Of a stretch of DNA of 43,077 nucleotides, positions 16,531-24,375 are shown piece by piece. The notes beneath the pieces are model-generated. The model was not told the DNA's origin, searched no databases, and saw only the letters and a program-made list of their open reading frames with translations. The position numbers were made by a program, and so were the translations under genes. This DNA is from an uncultured Clostridia bacterium. GTDB lineage: Bacteria; Bacillota; Dehalobacteriia; UBA4068. How positions within the stretch are numbered: position 1 is the first letter of the stretch; every line of letters starts with the position of its first letter. The DNA lies in the NCBI GenBank assembly GCA_944393575.1, contig CALYAP010000026.1, positions 1-43,077 on the forward strand, written 5' to 3'.

Positions 16531-16664
16531 GTTTGCTTCCGGCCCACCATTTGGCAAATGCACTCCACATGCCTGAGCATCGCCAATGGGAAGATTGTAA
16601 CAGTCTTGTTTCATAATAGAAGGATGGATATCACAGACCAACCAACAATCAGCCGGAAGCAAAC
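16531..16664 (+). ncRNA. Candidate structured RNA or riboswitch in the nudix-rex-adhE leader
   Basis: A perfect 13-bp outer stem joins GTTTGCTTCCGGC (16531-16543) to GCCGGAAGCAAAC (16652-16664), enclosing about 108 nt. Inside are three further helices. CCATTTGGC (16547-16555) pairs with GCCAATGG (16582-16589) with one bulge. Within it ATGC-CTGA-GCAT (16569-16580) forms a hairpin. AAGATT/AGTCTT (16591-16607) forms another. A single-stranded, purine- and CCAACC-containing stretch completes it. This multi-helix layout closed by a long P1 is riboswitch-like. I could not match it to a known class. It lies between the alcohol dehydrogenase and nudix genes, ending about 80 nt before the nudix start. 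Confidence 0.55.
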
Positions 16665-16667
16665 GTC

Positions 16668-16683
16668 CCTCTAGACAAAGAGG
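16668..16683 (+). promoter_or_regulatory. Small hairpin after the structured element
   Basis: CCTCT-AGACAA-AGAGG, 3 nt after the long outer stem and about 60 nt before the nudix start. There is no T-tract. It could be part of the expression platform of the element before it. Confidence 0.4.
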
Positions 16684-16745
16684 CAGCAAGTATTACCTTG
16701 AGTATATTTATTTTGGTTACAAGGACAATAAAGGGGGCTAAGAAG

Positions 16746-17387
16746 ATGGATGAAATAAGAGATAAAAATGGGTTGACCGAAGCTGAATTCTTGGCTAACT
16801 ACAAAGTCAAGGATTATCCACGCCCCTCTTTAACAGCTGATATTCTTATTTTCAATCAGTATAGTGGCGAACTGCAATTGCTATTGATTAAGCGCGGTGG
16901 GCATCCATTTATCAACAAATGGGCATTGCCAGGAGGGTTTGTGCAACCAAATGAGCGTGCTGATCAGGCAGCTGCAAGAGAACTGTTGGAAGAAACTCAT
17001 GTTCAAGGATTGCCGCTCGAACAGCTTGGTCTTTATAGCGATCCGCATCGTGATCCGAGAGCATGGGTAGTATCTGAAGCCTACTGTTCTCTATGCAATA
17101 ATCAGGAGTTAGCCATTCAAGCTGATGATGATGCAGCTGATGCCAAATGGTTTGATATTGAAATAATTCCCGACGACAATGATAAAATAAAAATTTATCT
17201 CCAACATAATGATGATATTCTTAGCATAGAAATCCTGGGACATGATAATCATGACTTAAAACAATTCTGTGATGGAGATACCCGTATCGTCGCTTCTGAC
17301 GGATTAGCGTTTGATCATGACCAAATGATCTGGGATGGGCTAAAGAAATATATCCTTAGAGATAAGATAGTCGTAATAAAGCAATAA
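16746..17387 (+). CDS. Nudix hydrolase
   Basis: A 213-residue pyrophosphohydrolase. The Nudix box lies at about residues 60-82 (GGFVQPNERADQAAARELLE then ETHVQG) and keeps the G-x5-E and RELLEE elements. The ALPGGFV context and EQLGLYSDPHRDPRAWVVS match ADP-ribose or NADH-type Nudix enzymes more than MutT. The C-terminus (SDGLAFDHDQMIWDGLKKY) is shared by Nudix proteins linked to pyridine-nucleotide metabolism. No NrtR-type DNA-binding domain is visible. ATG 16746 is chosen because AAAGGGGG precedes it; the frame extends upstream to TTG 16698 without a ribosome site. It lies 24 bp before rex, which suggests a role in NAD(H) or ADP-ribose homeostasis (inference). Confidence 0.87.
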   Translation: MDEIRDKNGLTEAEFLANYKVKDYPRPSLTADILIFNQYSGELQLLLIKRGGHPFINKWALPGGFVQPNERADQAAARELLEETHVQGLPLEQLGLYSDPHRDPRAWVVSEAYCSLCNNQELAIQADDDAADAKWFDIEIIPDDNDKIKIYLQHNDDILSIEILGHDNHDLKQFCDGDTRIVASDGLAFDHDQMIWDGLKKYILRDKIVVIKQ

Positions 17388-17411
17388 GCCAAATAAAGGA
17401 GTTTGGGTTTC

Positions 17412-18047
17412 ATGAAGGTCAAAAATATCACCACTCAGACCTTGCAACGTTTGCCATTGTACTTAAATTACCTCAAATCGCTTCCAGTGAATGCGCCATC
17501 TAACACTTCGGCTACTATCATCGCTGATGCTTTGGGATTTAATGATGTACAAGTGCGTAAAGATTTAGCCTCAGTTAGCGATGGGGGCAAGCCTAAAATA
17601 GGCTATATTACTGCAGATCTAATCGCTGATATTGAGGACGCGCTAGGATATAATGATACCCATAGTGCTGTCATCGTCGGTGTAGGCAATCTAGGTCATG
17701 CGCTGATGGCTTTTGAGGGATTCAATGAATGTGGGCTGGATATTGTGGCTGGATTTGATATCAATGATGATGTAGTTGGTACTAAGATTAAGGGCAAACC
17801 AATTTTTGCCATGGACAAATTACAAAACTTATGCCAACGACTCAAAGTAAACATAGGGATAATAACAGTACCTGTATATACGGCGCAGGAAGCATGTGAC
17901 CAATTAGTGGCCAGCGGTATCAAAGCCATTTGGAACTTTGCTCCTACTCATCTCAATGTGCCGGATGGAGTACTGGTACAAAATGAAAATATGGCTTCAT
18001 CCTTGGTGATTCTTTCCAAACATTTGACAGAAAATATTTCTGCTTAA
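17412..18047 (+). CDS. rex: Redox-sensing transcriptional repressor Rex
   Basis: A 211-residue repressor that reads the NADH/NAD+ ratio. The N-terminal winged helix (TQTLQRLPLYLNYLKSL, IADALGFNDVQVRKDLASVS) is followed by a Rossmann domain with IVGVGNLGHALMAFEGF and the GFDINDDVVG segment. The C-terminal swapped helix is present. ATG 17412 follows AAAGGAG by 10 nt; a TTG nine bases earlier is too close to the ribosome site. Rex classically represses alcohol dehydrogenase and hydrogenase genes when NADH is low, which fits adhE immediately downstream (31 bp) and the hydrogenase operon beyond it. I saw no canonical Rex operator in the nearby gaps. Confidence 0.95.
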   Translation: MKVKNITTQTLQRLPLYLNYLKSLPVNAPSNTSATIIADALGFNDVQVRKDLASVSDGGKPKIGYITADLIADIEDALGYNDTHSAVIVGVGNLGHALMAFEGFNECGLDIVAGFDINDDVVGTKIKGKPIFAMDKLQNLCQRLKVNIGIITVPVYTAQEACDQLVASGIKAIWNFAPTHLNVPDGVLVQNENMASSLVILSKHLTENISA

Positions 18048-18078
18048 AAGTACACTATAATCATAAAGGAGCATTGAA

Positions 18079-20700
18079 ATGAAAAAAGACAAGTACGAAA
18101 TCGTAGATAACGTTGAGGGCCTCCAAAAGGCTCTGGCAGAGGTAAAAGAAGCCCAGCGTATCTTCTCCACTTATACTCAGGAACAAGTGGACAAAATCTT
18201 TTTGGCTGCTGCCTCTGCTGCCAACAAGATGAGAATTCCTCTGGCCAAAATGGCAGTGGAAGAAACCGGTATGGGCATAGTCGAAGATAAAGTATTCAAA
18301 AACCACTATGCATCCGAATACATTTATAATGCTTATAAAAATGTAAAAACTTGTGGCGTTATCGAAGAAGATAGTGCTTATGGTATGCGTAAAATAGCTG
18401 AACCGGTAGGTGTTATCGCTGCTGTCATTCCGACCACTAATCCAACTTCAACAGCTATTTTCAAATCATTGATCGCATTAAAAACACGTAATGGTATTAT
18501 CATTAGCCCGCATCCACGTGCTAAAAAATCTACCATTGAAGCAGCAAAGATCGTGCTAGAAGCGGCTGTTGCAGCAGGTGCGCCAGAAGGTATCATCAAG
18601 TGGATTGATATTCCTTCCCTAGAATTGACCAATATGGTAATGCAGGAAGCAGATATTATTCTTGCCACTGGCGGTCCAGGCATGGTCAAATCCGCTTATT
18701 CCAGCGGCAAACCGGCACTGGGCGTTGGCGCAGGCAATGTACCTGCTATTATTGATGATAGTGCAGATATTCTTCTTGCAGTCAACTCCATTATCCATTC
18801 GAAAACTTTTGATAACGGTATGATTTGTGCTTCCGAACAATCCGTTATTGTTATTGATAAAGTATACAACGCAGTTAAAAAAGAATTTGCTAGCCGTGGC
18901 TGCTATTTCTTAAGCCCAGAAGAAACGGATAAGGTTCGTAAAATTATCCTTACAGAGGGTGGTACAGTAAATGCTAAAATAGTTGGCCAGTGTGCTCATA
19001 CCATCGCTAAAATGGCTGGGGTTAAAGTTCCAGAAGATACCAAAATCTTGATTGGTGAAGTCACCAGTGTAGACGTCAGCGAGCCTTTTGCTCATGAAAA
19101 GCTCTCCCCTGTCCTGGCTATGTATCATGCTAAAAATATTGAAGACGCTCTAAGCAAAGCAGAACGTCTAATTGAAGATGGCGGTTATGGCCACACAGCT
19201 TCTATCTATCTTAATACTATCACTGAACAAGACAAATTGGCTGCATTTGAAGCCAGAATGAAAACCGGACGCATCCTGGTCAATACTCCATCTTCTCAAG
19301 GCGGTATCGGCGACCTGTACAATTTCAAAATGACCCCCTCTCTGACATTGGGATGCGGCTCCTGGGGCGGCAACTCGGTTTCTGAGAATGTCGGTATTAA
19401 ACATCTACTCAATATCAAAACAGTCGCCGAAAGGAGAGAAAACATGCTGTGGTTCCGTGCGCCTGAGAAGGTCTATTTGAAAAAGGGCTGTCTGCCTGTT
19501 GCCTTAGATGAATTAAAAACAGTAATGGGCAAAAAGAAAGCATTTATCGTTACCGATAGTTTCTTATACAACAATGGTTATACTCAGCCAATCACCAAAA
19601 AGTTAGATGAAATGGGTGTTCAACATACCACCTTCTATAATGTCGCTCCAGATCCATCTTTGGCCTGCGCGAAGGAAGGCGCCGCTCAGATGATAGCCTT
19701 TGAACCAGATACCATTATTGCCATCGGTGGCGGCTCGGCAATGGACGCAGCTAAGATTATGTGGGTCATGTATGAACATCCAGAAGCAGACTTCATGGAT
19801 ATGGCTATGCGCTTCGCAGATATCAGAAAGAGAGTTTACACCTTCCCCAAGATGGGTGAGAAAGCTTATTTCATTGCCATCCCAACCTCTGCCGGTACTG
19901 GTTCAGAAGTAACTCCTTTCGCCGTTATCACCGACGAGCAGTCTGGCATTAAGTATCCATTGGCCGACTATGAGTTGATGCCTGATATGGCTATCGTAGA
20001 TGCAGACATGCATATGACTGCACCTAAAGGACTCACCTCTGCCTCTGGTATCGATGCTGTTACCCATGATTTGGAAGCTTATGCATCGATGATGGCCACT
20101 GATTATACTGATGGTCTGGCTATCCGTAGTCTGCAGATGATCTTCGAATATCTACCACGTGCTTATGATAATGGCCCAAATGATCCTGTTGCCAGAGAAA
20201 AAATGGCTAACGCAGCTACTATGGCTGGTATGGCTTTTGCCAACGCTTTCCTCGGCGTCTGCCATTCCATGGCACACAAACTTGGTGCTTTCCATCATCT
20301 GCCTCATGGTATTGCCAATGCATTAATGATTGATGAAGTACTCCGTTTCAATGCGGCTGAAGTACCTCATAAGATGGGTACATTCCCACAATATGATCAT
20401 CCGCACACTTTAGCCAGATATGCAGAAGTAGCTGATGCTTTAGGTATTAAAGGCAAAAATGATGAAGAGAAATTAGAAAACCTGATTAAGGCCATTGATG
20501 ATTTGAAAGAGCGTGTTGGCATCAAGAAAACCATCAAAGATTATGGCATCGATGAAAAAGACTTTTTGGATCGTCTCGACGATATGGTAGAACAAGCCTT
20601 TGATGATCAATGCACTGGTACTAACCCCCGTTATCCGCTAATGAGCGAAATCAAACAAATGTATCTCAATGCCTATTATGGCACTCATAAAACCGTATAA
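18079..20700 (+). CDS. adhE: Bifunctional acetaldehyde-CoA/alcohol dehydrogenase
   Basis: An 873-residue fermentative enzyme converting acetyl-CoA to acetaldehyde and ethanol with two NADH; it forms spirosome filaments in other bacteria. The N-terminal aldehyde dehydrogenase half (about 1-440) has catalytic Cys250 in GMICASEQS. A linker leads to the iron alcohol dehydrogenase half (about 455-873) with AIGGGSAMDAAKIMW, SGIDAVTHDLEAYAS, CHSMAHKLGAFHHLPHG and the terminal GTNPRYPL. Full length, no frameshift. AAAGGAG precedes the ATG. It follows rex by 31 bp, so Rex control is likely. Codon use suggests high expression. Confidence 0.98.
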   Translation: MKKDKYEIVDNVEGLQKALAEVKEAQRIFSTYTQEQVDKIFLAAASAANKMRIPLAKMAVEETGMGIVEDKVFKNHYASEYIYNAYKNVKTCGVIEEDSAYGMRKIAEPVGVIAAVIPTTNPTSTAIFKSLIALKTRNGIIISPHPRAKKSTIEAAKIVLEAAVAAGAPEGIIKWIDIPSLELTNMVMQEADIILATGGPGMVKSAYSSGKPALGVGAGNVPAIIDDSADILLAVNSIIHSKTFDNGMICASEQSVIVIDKVYNAVKKEFASRGCYFLSPEETDKVRKIILTEGGTVNAKIVGQCAHTIAKMAGVKVPEDTKILIGEVTSVDVSEPFAHEKLSPVLAMYHAKNIEDALSKAERLIEDGGYGHTASIYLNTITEQDKLAAFEARMKTGRILVNTPSSQGGIGDLYNFKMTPSLTLGCGSWGGNSVSENVGIKHLLNIKTVAERRENMLWFRAPEKVYLKKGCLPVALDELKTVMGKKKAFIVTDSFLYNNGYTQPITKKLDEMGVQHTTFYNVAPDPSLACAKEGAAQMIAFEPDTIIAIGGGSAMDAAKIMWVMYEHPEADFMDMAMRFADIRKRVYTFPKMGEKAYFIAIPTSAGTGSEVTPFAVITDEQSGIKYPLADYELMPDMAIVDADMHMTAPKGLTSASGIDAVTHDLEAYASMMATDYTDGLAIRSLQMIFEYLPRAYDNGPNDPVAREKMANAATMAGMAFANAFLGVCHSMAHKLGAFHHLPHGIANALMIDEVLRFNAAEVPHKMGTFPQYDHPHTLARYAEVADALGIKGKNDEEKLENLIKAIDDLKERVGIKKTIKDYGIDEKDFLDRLDDMVEQAFDDQCTGTNPRYPLMSEIKQMYLNAYYGTHKTV

Positions 20701-20717
20701 GCACCTATCGAACAATA

Positions 20718-20795
20718 CCCCCAATATCTGCGGTTTGTAGATGCAACCTGCTGCGGCCAGAACAATTGAGTTCTGGCCACACAGGTAAATGGGGG
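20718..20795 (+). ncRNA. Candidate branched RNA element between adhE and the hydrogenase operon
   Basis: CCCCCA (20718-20723) can pair with TGGGGG (20790-20795) to close a junction. Inside, ACCTG (20746-20750) pairs with CAGGT (20782-20786) around a perfect 9-bp stem GGCCAGAAC/GTTCTGGCC (20755-20763, 20770-20778). A weaker ATCT/AGAT hairpin sits on the left. The inner stem could be an adhE 3' terminator but no T-run follows. Possible three-way-junction regulatory RNA; the family is not recognised. The remainder of the gap to 21035 shows nothing except a weak promoter. Confidence 0.4.
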
Positions 20796-20960
20796 AAAAA
20801 ATGACAAGATAATCCATACAAGTAAATATTTATCTACAAACATAACAAATGGCCAAAAAGCATATATACTTTTTTGAAAATAAATGTCTTTTGGGAGCAG
20901 GATTTGCTACTTGATTTCACGAAACCCGGATTGATTGTCGAAAAAGAATTCAAAAATTAA

Positions 20961-20989
20961 TTACAGTTAAGTATCGTGTTAGATATCTT
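20961..20989 (+). promoter_or_regulatory. Possible promoter of the hydrogenase operon
   Basis: TTACAG (20961-20966), a 17-bp spacer and TATCTT (20984-20989), 46 bp before the first gene. It is a moderate match only. Confidence 0.35.
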
Positions 20990-21035
20990 TTAATTGACAA
21001 ACGATCAAGCAAAAGCTAAGCGGAGGTAAATAAAG

Positions 21036-22718
21036 ATGGCTGAAGAATATTTAAAGCTAAAAAAATCTAATTGCAAAAACTGCTATAAGTGCATTAGACA
21101 TTGTCCGGTCAAGTCGATCCGCTTTTCTGATGACCAGGCGCATATCATTCCGGAAGAATGCATTCTTTGCGGTCACTGCTTTGTTGCCTGCCCACAAAAT
21201 GCTAAAGAGATCCGCAATGATGTAGCGAAAGCAAAGGAACTAATCAAAAGCGGTCAGCCAGTCTATGCCAGTATCGCCCCTTCATTTGTTGCTAACTATG
21301 ATAATGTTACTATTAAATCAATGGAAGAGGCGCTCAAGAAGCTAGGTTTTAGCGGCGTAGAAGAAACAGCGATTGGCGCTACCATAGTCAAAAAACAATA
21401 TGAAAATATGGTGAAAGATGCACAACAAGATGTTATTATTTCCACCTGTTGCCATACTGTTAATCTATTGGTTCAAAAGCATTTCCCTAAAGCCATTCCC
21501 TACTTAGCTAAAGTAGTATCGCCAATGCAAGCGCATTGTCTGGATATTAGAATGCGGCATCCAGAAGCTAAAACTGTTTTCATTGGCCCTTGTATCGCCA
21601 AAAAGGAAGAGGCGGAAAGATATGCAGATATTGTTGACTGCGCTTTGACCTTTGAGGAACTATCTGAGTGGCTCTATGATGAAAAAATTCAGTTAAACTA
21701 CATTGAAGACGATAGCACGGAAGGACGCGCAAGATTCTTCCCCACTTCCGGCGGTATCCTGAAAACTATGGATCTTGACGAACTCAAGGACTATACCTTC
21801 CTAACTGTAGATGGCATAGAAAACTGCATCAATGCTATCGAGGATATTCTTAACGGCAATATTCATAAATGCTTCATTGAAATGTCGGCCTGTGCTGGCA
21901 GCTGCATTGGCGGACCAGCCATGGATAAAAATCACCGCATGCCAATCCGTGATTATGTTGCCATCAGCAAATATGCGGAAAAAGATGATTTCAATGTCGC
22001 AAGCATCTCAGAAAAGATTATTAAAAAGGAATTCGAAACACTGGAAGAACGCAGAATTATGGTATCAGATTCTGCTATTGAAGAAGTGTTGCGCGAAATG
22101 GGCAAAACCAAACCAGAAGATGAACTAAACTGTGGCAGCTGCGGATATAATACCTGTAGAGAAAAAGCAATGGCAGTATTACAAGGCAAAGCAACCATTA
22201 CCATGTGCTTGCCGTACTTAAAAGAAAAGGCAGAGTCCTTCTCTGATAATATCATTCAGAACACACCTAATGCCGTCATTGTTCTCAACGAAAATTTGGA
22301 AGTACAGCAAATCAATCAAGCTGCCTGCCGTTTGATCAACAACGCCTCCCAGCGTGATGTTTTAGGCAACCCAGTAGTACGTATTTTGGATCCTACACCA
22401 TTCATCAATGCTTATCAGCAAGGACAAAATTTCTATGATAAACGAGTATATCTTGCTGAATATCAAAAATATGTAGAACAAAGCGTTATCTATGATAAAG
22501 AATATCATATCATCATCTGCATCATGCGTGATATAACCGATGAGACCAAACAGCGCGAACATAAACAAGAGCTGAGCCGCACTACGGTAGAAATAACCGA
22601 CAAAGTTATTGAAAAACAAATGCGTGCAGTTCAGGAAATAGCTTCTCTGTTAGGAGAATCAACTGCTGAGACCAAAGTGGCATTGACTAAATTAAAGGAG
22701 TCGTTGAGCGATGAATGA
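21036..22718 (+). CDS. HydS-like sensory [FeFe] hydrogenase with PAS domain
   Basis: A 560-residue protein. The N-terminus carries two [4Fe-4S] ferredoxin motifs (CKNCYKCIRHCP, CILCGHCFVACP). An H-cluster domain follows with altered motifs: STCCHTVN (Cys138/139) where catalytic enzymes have TSCCPAW, GPCIAKKEE for MPCxxKxxE, and SACAGSCIGG for MACPGGCxxGGG. An extra iron-sulfur motif NCGSCGYNTCREKA lies near residue 367. A PAS domain spans about 405-505, followed by a helical tail. This matches the putatively sensory (group C, HydS) hydrogenases thought to detect H2 and pass a signal on. Its stop overlaps the SpoIIE-type phosphatase start by 8 bp, a strong hint that they work together. AGCGGAGGT precedes the ATG. 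Confidence 0.9.
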   Translation: MAEEYLKLKKSNCKNCYKCIRHCPVKSIRFSDDQAHIIPEECILCGHCFVACPQNAKEIRNDVAKAKELIKSGQPVYASIAPSFVANYDNVTIKSMEEALKKLGFSGVEETAIGATIVKKQYENMVKDAQQDVIISTCCHTVNLLVQKHFPKAIPYLAKVVSPMQAHCLDIRMRHPEAKTVFIGPCIAKKEEAERYADIVDCALTFEELSEWLYDEKIQLNYIEDDSTEGRARFFPTSGGILKTMDLDELKDYTFLTVDGIENCINAIEDILNGNIHKCFIEMSACAGSCIGGPAMDKNHRMPIRDYVAISKYAEKDDFNVASISEKIIKKEFETLEERRIMVSDSAIEEVLREMGKTKPEDELNCGSCGYNTCREKAMAVLQGKATITMCLPYLKEKAESFSDNIIQNTPNAVIVLNENLEVQQINQAACRLINNASQRDVLGNPVVRILDPTPFINAYQQGQNFYDKRVYLAEYQKYVEQSVIYDKEYHIIICIMRDITDETKQREHKQELSRTTVEITDKVIEKQMRAVQEIASLLGESTAETKVALTKLKESLSDE

Positions 22719-23886
22719 TCTATGTACAGATATCGGCCACATCAGCTTGATAAAACATGGTGAGCAGCTTTGCGGTGATCATGTTGAAGTGATCAACCCT
22801 AGTGATAACTCAACCGTTGTAGTCCTTGCAGATGGTCTGGGCAGCGGAGTTAAAGCTAATATTCTAGCAACACTAACTTCCAAAATCATCTCTACTATGA
22901 TGGCTAATGATCTACCGGTAGAGGACTGTGTTGCAACGATAGCGGCTACCTTGCCCATATGTAAGGTGCGTAATGTCGCCTACTCTACCTTTACCATTAT
23001 CCGAATCATTGATAATGAGGAAGCAGAGATCATCCAGTATGATAATCCACATGTGATCATGCTGCGCGATGGGAAAAACTATGATTACCCCACGATCTCT
23101 GAAACCATCGATAATAAGGTGATCTATAAATCAAAGATTCCGCTCAAGGAAGACGATACTTTCGTTGCTATCAGTGATGGAGCGATCCATGCTGGTGTTG
23201 GCATGAGCCTCAATTTTGGTTGGCAGCGAGAAGATATCATCGAGTTTCTAGAAACCATGTATTGCAGTGACTTTACTGCCAAAACTATCAGCTCAATGCT
23301 GATCAACGAATGTAATTCCCTCTATGGCGGAGAACCAGGTGATGATACTACTGTTTGCACAGTAAAAGTGCGCAAGCGCAAACCGGTTAATATGATGTTT
23401 GGTCCGCCATCTGACCCCAAAGATGATTCGCTGATGATGTCGTTATTCTTCTCCAAAGAAGGCAAGCATATCATTTGCGGAGGCACTACATCATCCTTGG
23501 CAGCTAAATTTCTTGGCAAAGAACTTGATGTTAGCATGCCGGTCTATGTGGATCCAGAAATACCGCCTATCGCCAAGATTGAGGGAGTCGATCTGGTAAC
23601 AGAGGGTGTAGTTACTATCAGTAAAGTTTTGGAATATGCCAAGGACTATATCAAAGATAACGAGCTTTATACTCAATGGAGCTATAAAAAAGACGCCGCT
23701 TCTTTGATTGCCAGAATGCTATTTGAAGAGGCTACTGATATTAATTTTTATGTAGGGCGTGCTGTCAACCCCGCTCATCAAAACCCCAAACTACCGATTG
23801 GCTTTAATATTAAAATGCGGTTAGTTGAAGAATTATCCGAATGCCTTAAGCAAATGGGTAAAAGAATCAAAGTCAGTTATTTCTAA
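22711..23886 (+). CDS. SpoIIE-family protein phosphatase linked to HydS
   Basis: A 391-residue protein with an N-terminal PP2C/SpoIIE phosphatase domain (about 1-205). Metal-ligand motifs are VLADGLGSGVKAN, VAISDGAIHAGVG and EPGDDTTVC. The remaining 185 residues form a second domain with KHIICGGTTSSLAAKFLG, VYVDPEIPPIAKIEGVDLV and GRAVNPAHQNPKLP, which I cannot assign a function. Translation is coupled to the HydS-like gene by an 8-bp overlap. Such phosphatases usually act on phosphorylated anti-sigma-antagonist or other Ser/Thr-phosphoproteins, so H2 sensing by HydS may end in dephosphorylation of a partner (inference). No kinase or anti-sigma gene is adjacent. Confidence 0.88.
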   Translation: MNDLCTDIGHISLIKHGEQLCGDHVEVINPSDNSTVVVLADGLGSGVKANILATLTSKIISTMMANDLPVEDCVATIAATLPICKVRNVAYSTFTIIRIIDNEEAEIIQYDNPHVIMLRDGKNYDYPTISETIDNKVIYKSKIPLKEDDTFVAISDGAIHAGVGMSLNFGWQREDIIEFLETMYCSDFTAKTISSMLINECNSLYGGEPGDDTTVCTVKVRKRKPVNMMFGPPSDPKDDSLMMSLFFSKEGKHIICGGTTSSLAAKFLGKELDVSMPVYVDPEIPPIAKIEGVDLVTEGVVTISKVLEYAKDYIKDNELYTQWSYKKDAASLIARMLFEEATDINFYVGRAVNPAHQNPKLPIGFNIKMRLVEELSECLKQMGKRIKVSYF

Positions 23887-23898
23887 GGGAGGGTCAAC

Positions 23899-24375
23899 AT
23901 GAAACAAGCTTTCGATTTCACTGCTGTTGACAAAATTATTGACGAAATTGGAGCTCAACCCAGCTCAATTATTGCTATTCTCCAAGGTATCCAAGAAAAA
24001 TACCGTTACCTGCCTCAGGAAGTTTTTCCGTATATGGCTGAGCGGTTAGGGGTAAGCGAAGCTAGAATATATAGCGTAGCGACTTTTTATGAAAACTTTT
24101 CTCTGGAACCTAAAGGAAAATTTGTAATTAAAGTCTGTGATGGCACTGCCTGCCATGTAAGAAAAAGCATCCCTATTCTGGAAAGACTAAGATCTGATCT
24201 CGGTCTATCAGAGGACAAGGCTACGACTGATGATCTAGGCTTTACTGTAGAAACAGTCTCCTGCTTAGGAGCCTGTGGATTAGCACCGGTACTTACGGTC
24301 AACGATAAAGTATATCCGGCTATGACTCCAGATAAAGCATCTGAATTACTCGAGCAGCTCAAGGAGGAACTATAA
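23899..24375 (+). CDS. hydC: Electron-bifurcating hydrogenase subunit HydC (NuoE-like)
   Basis: A 158-residue thioredoxin-fold [2Fe-2S] protein. The N-terminal helical bundle (IAILQGIQEKYRYLPQEV, YSVATFYENFSL) and cluster ligands CDGTACHVR and CLGACGLAP match NuoE. With HydB and HydA it forms the cytoplasmic complex that makes H2 using NADH and reduced ferredoxin together. GGGAGG precedes the ATG. Its stop overlaps the hydB start by one base (TAATG). Confidence 0.94.
   Translation: MKQAFDFTAVDKIIDEIGAQPSSIIAILQGIQEKYRYLPQEVFPYMAERLGVSEARIYSVATFYENFSLEPKGKFVIKVCDGTACHVRKSIPILERLRSDLGLSEDKATTDDLGFTVETVSCLGACGLAPVLTVNDKVYPAMTPDKASELLEQLKEEL

Noticed and set aside
16479-21035. Rex operator upstream of nudix, adhE or the hydrogenase operon
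   Set aside because: I searched by eye for TTGTTAA-N4-TTAACAA or TTGTGA-type dyads in the gaps at 16479-16745, 18048-18078 and 20701-21035 and found none convincing. Rex control remains an inference from context only.
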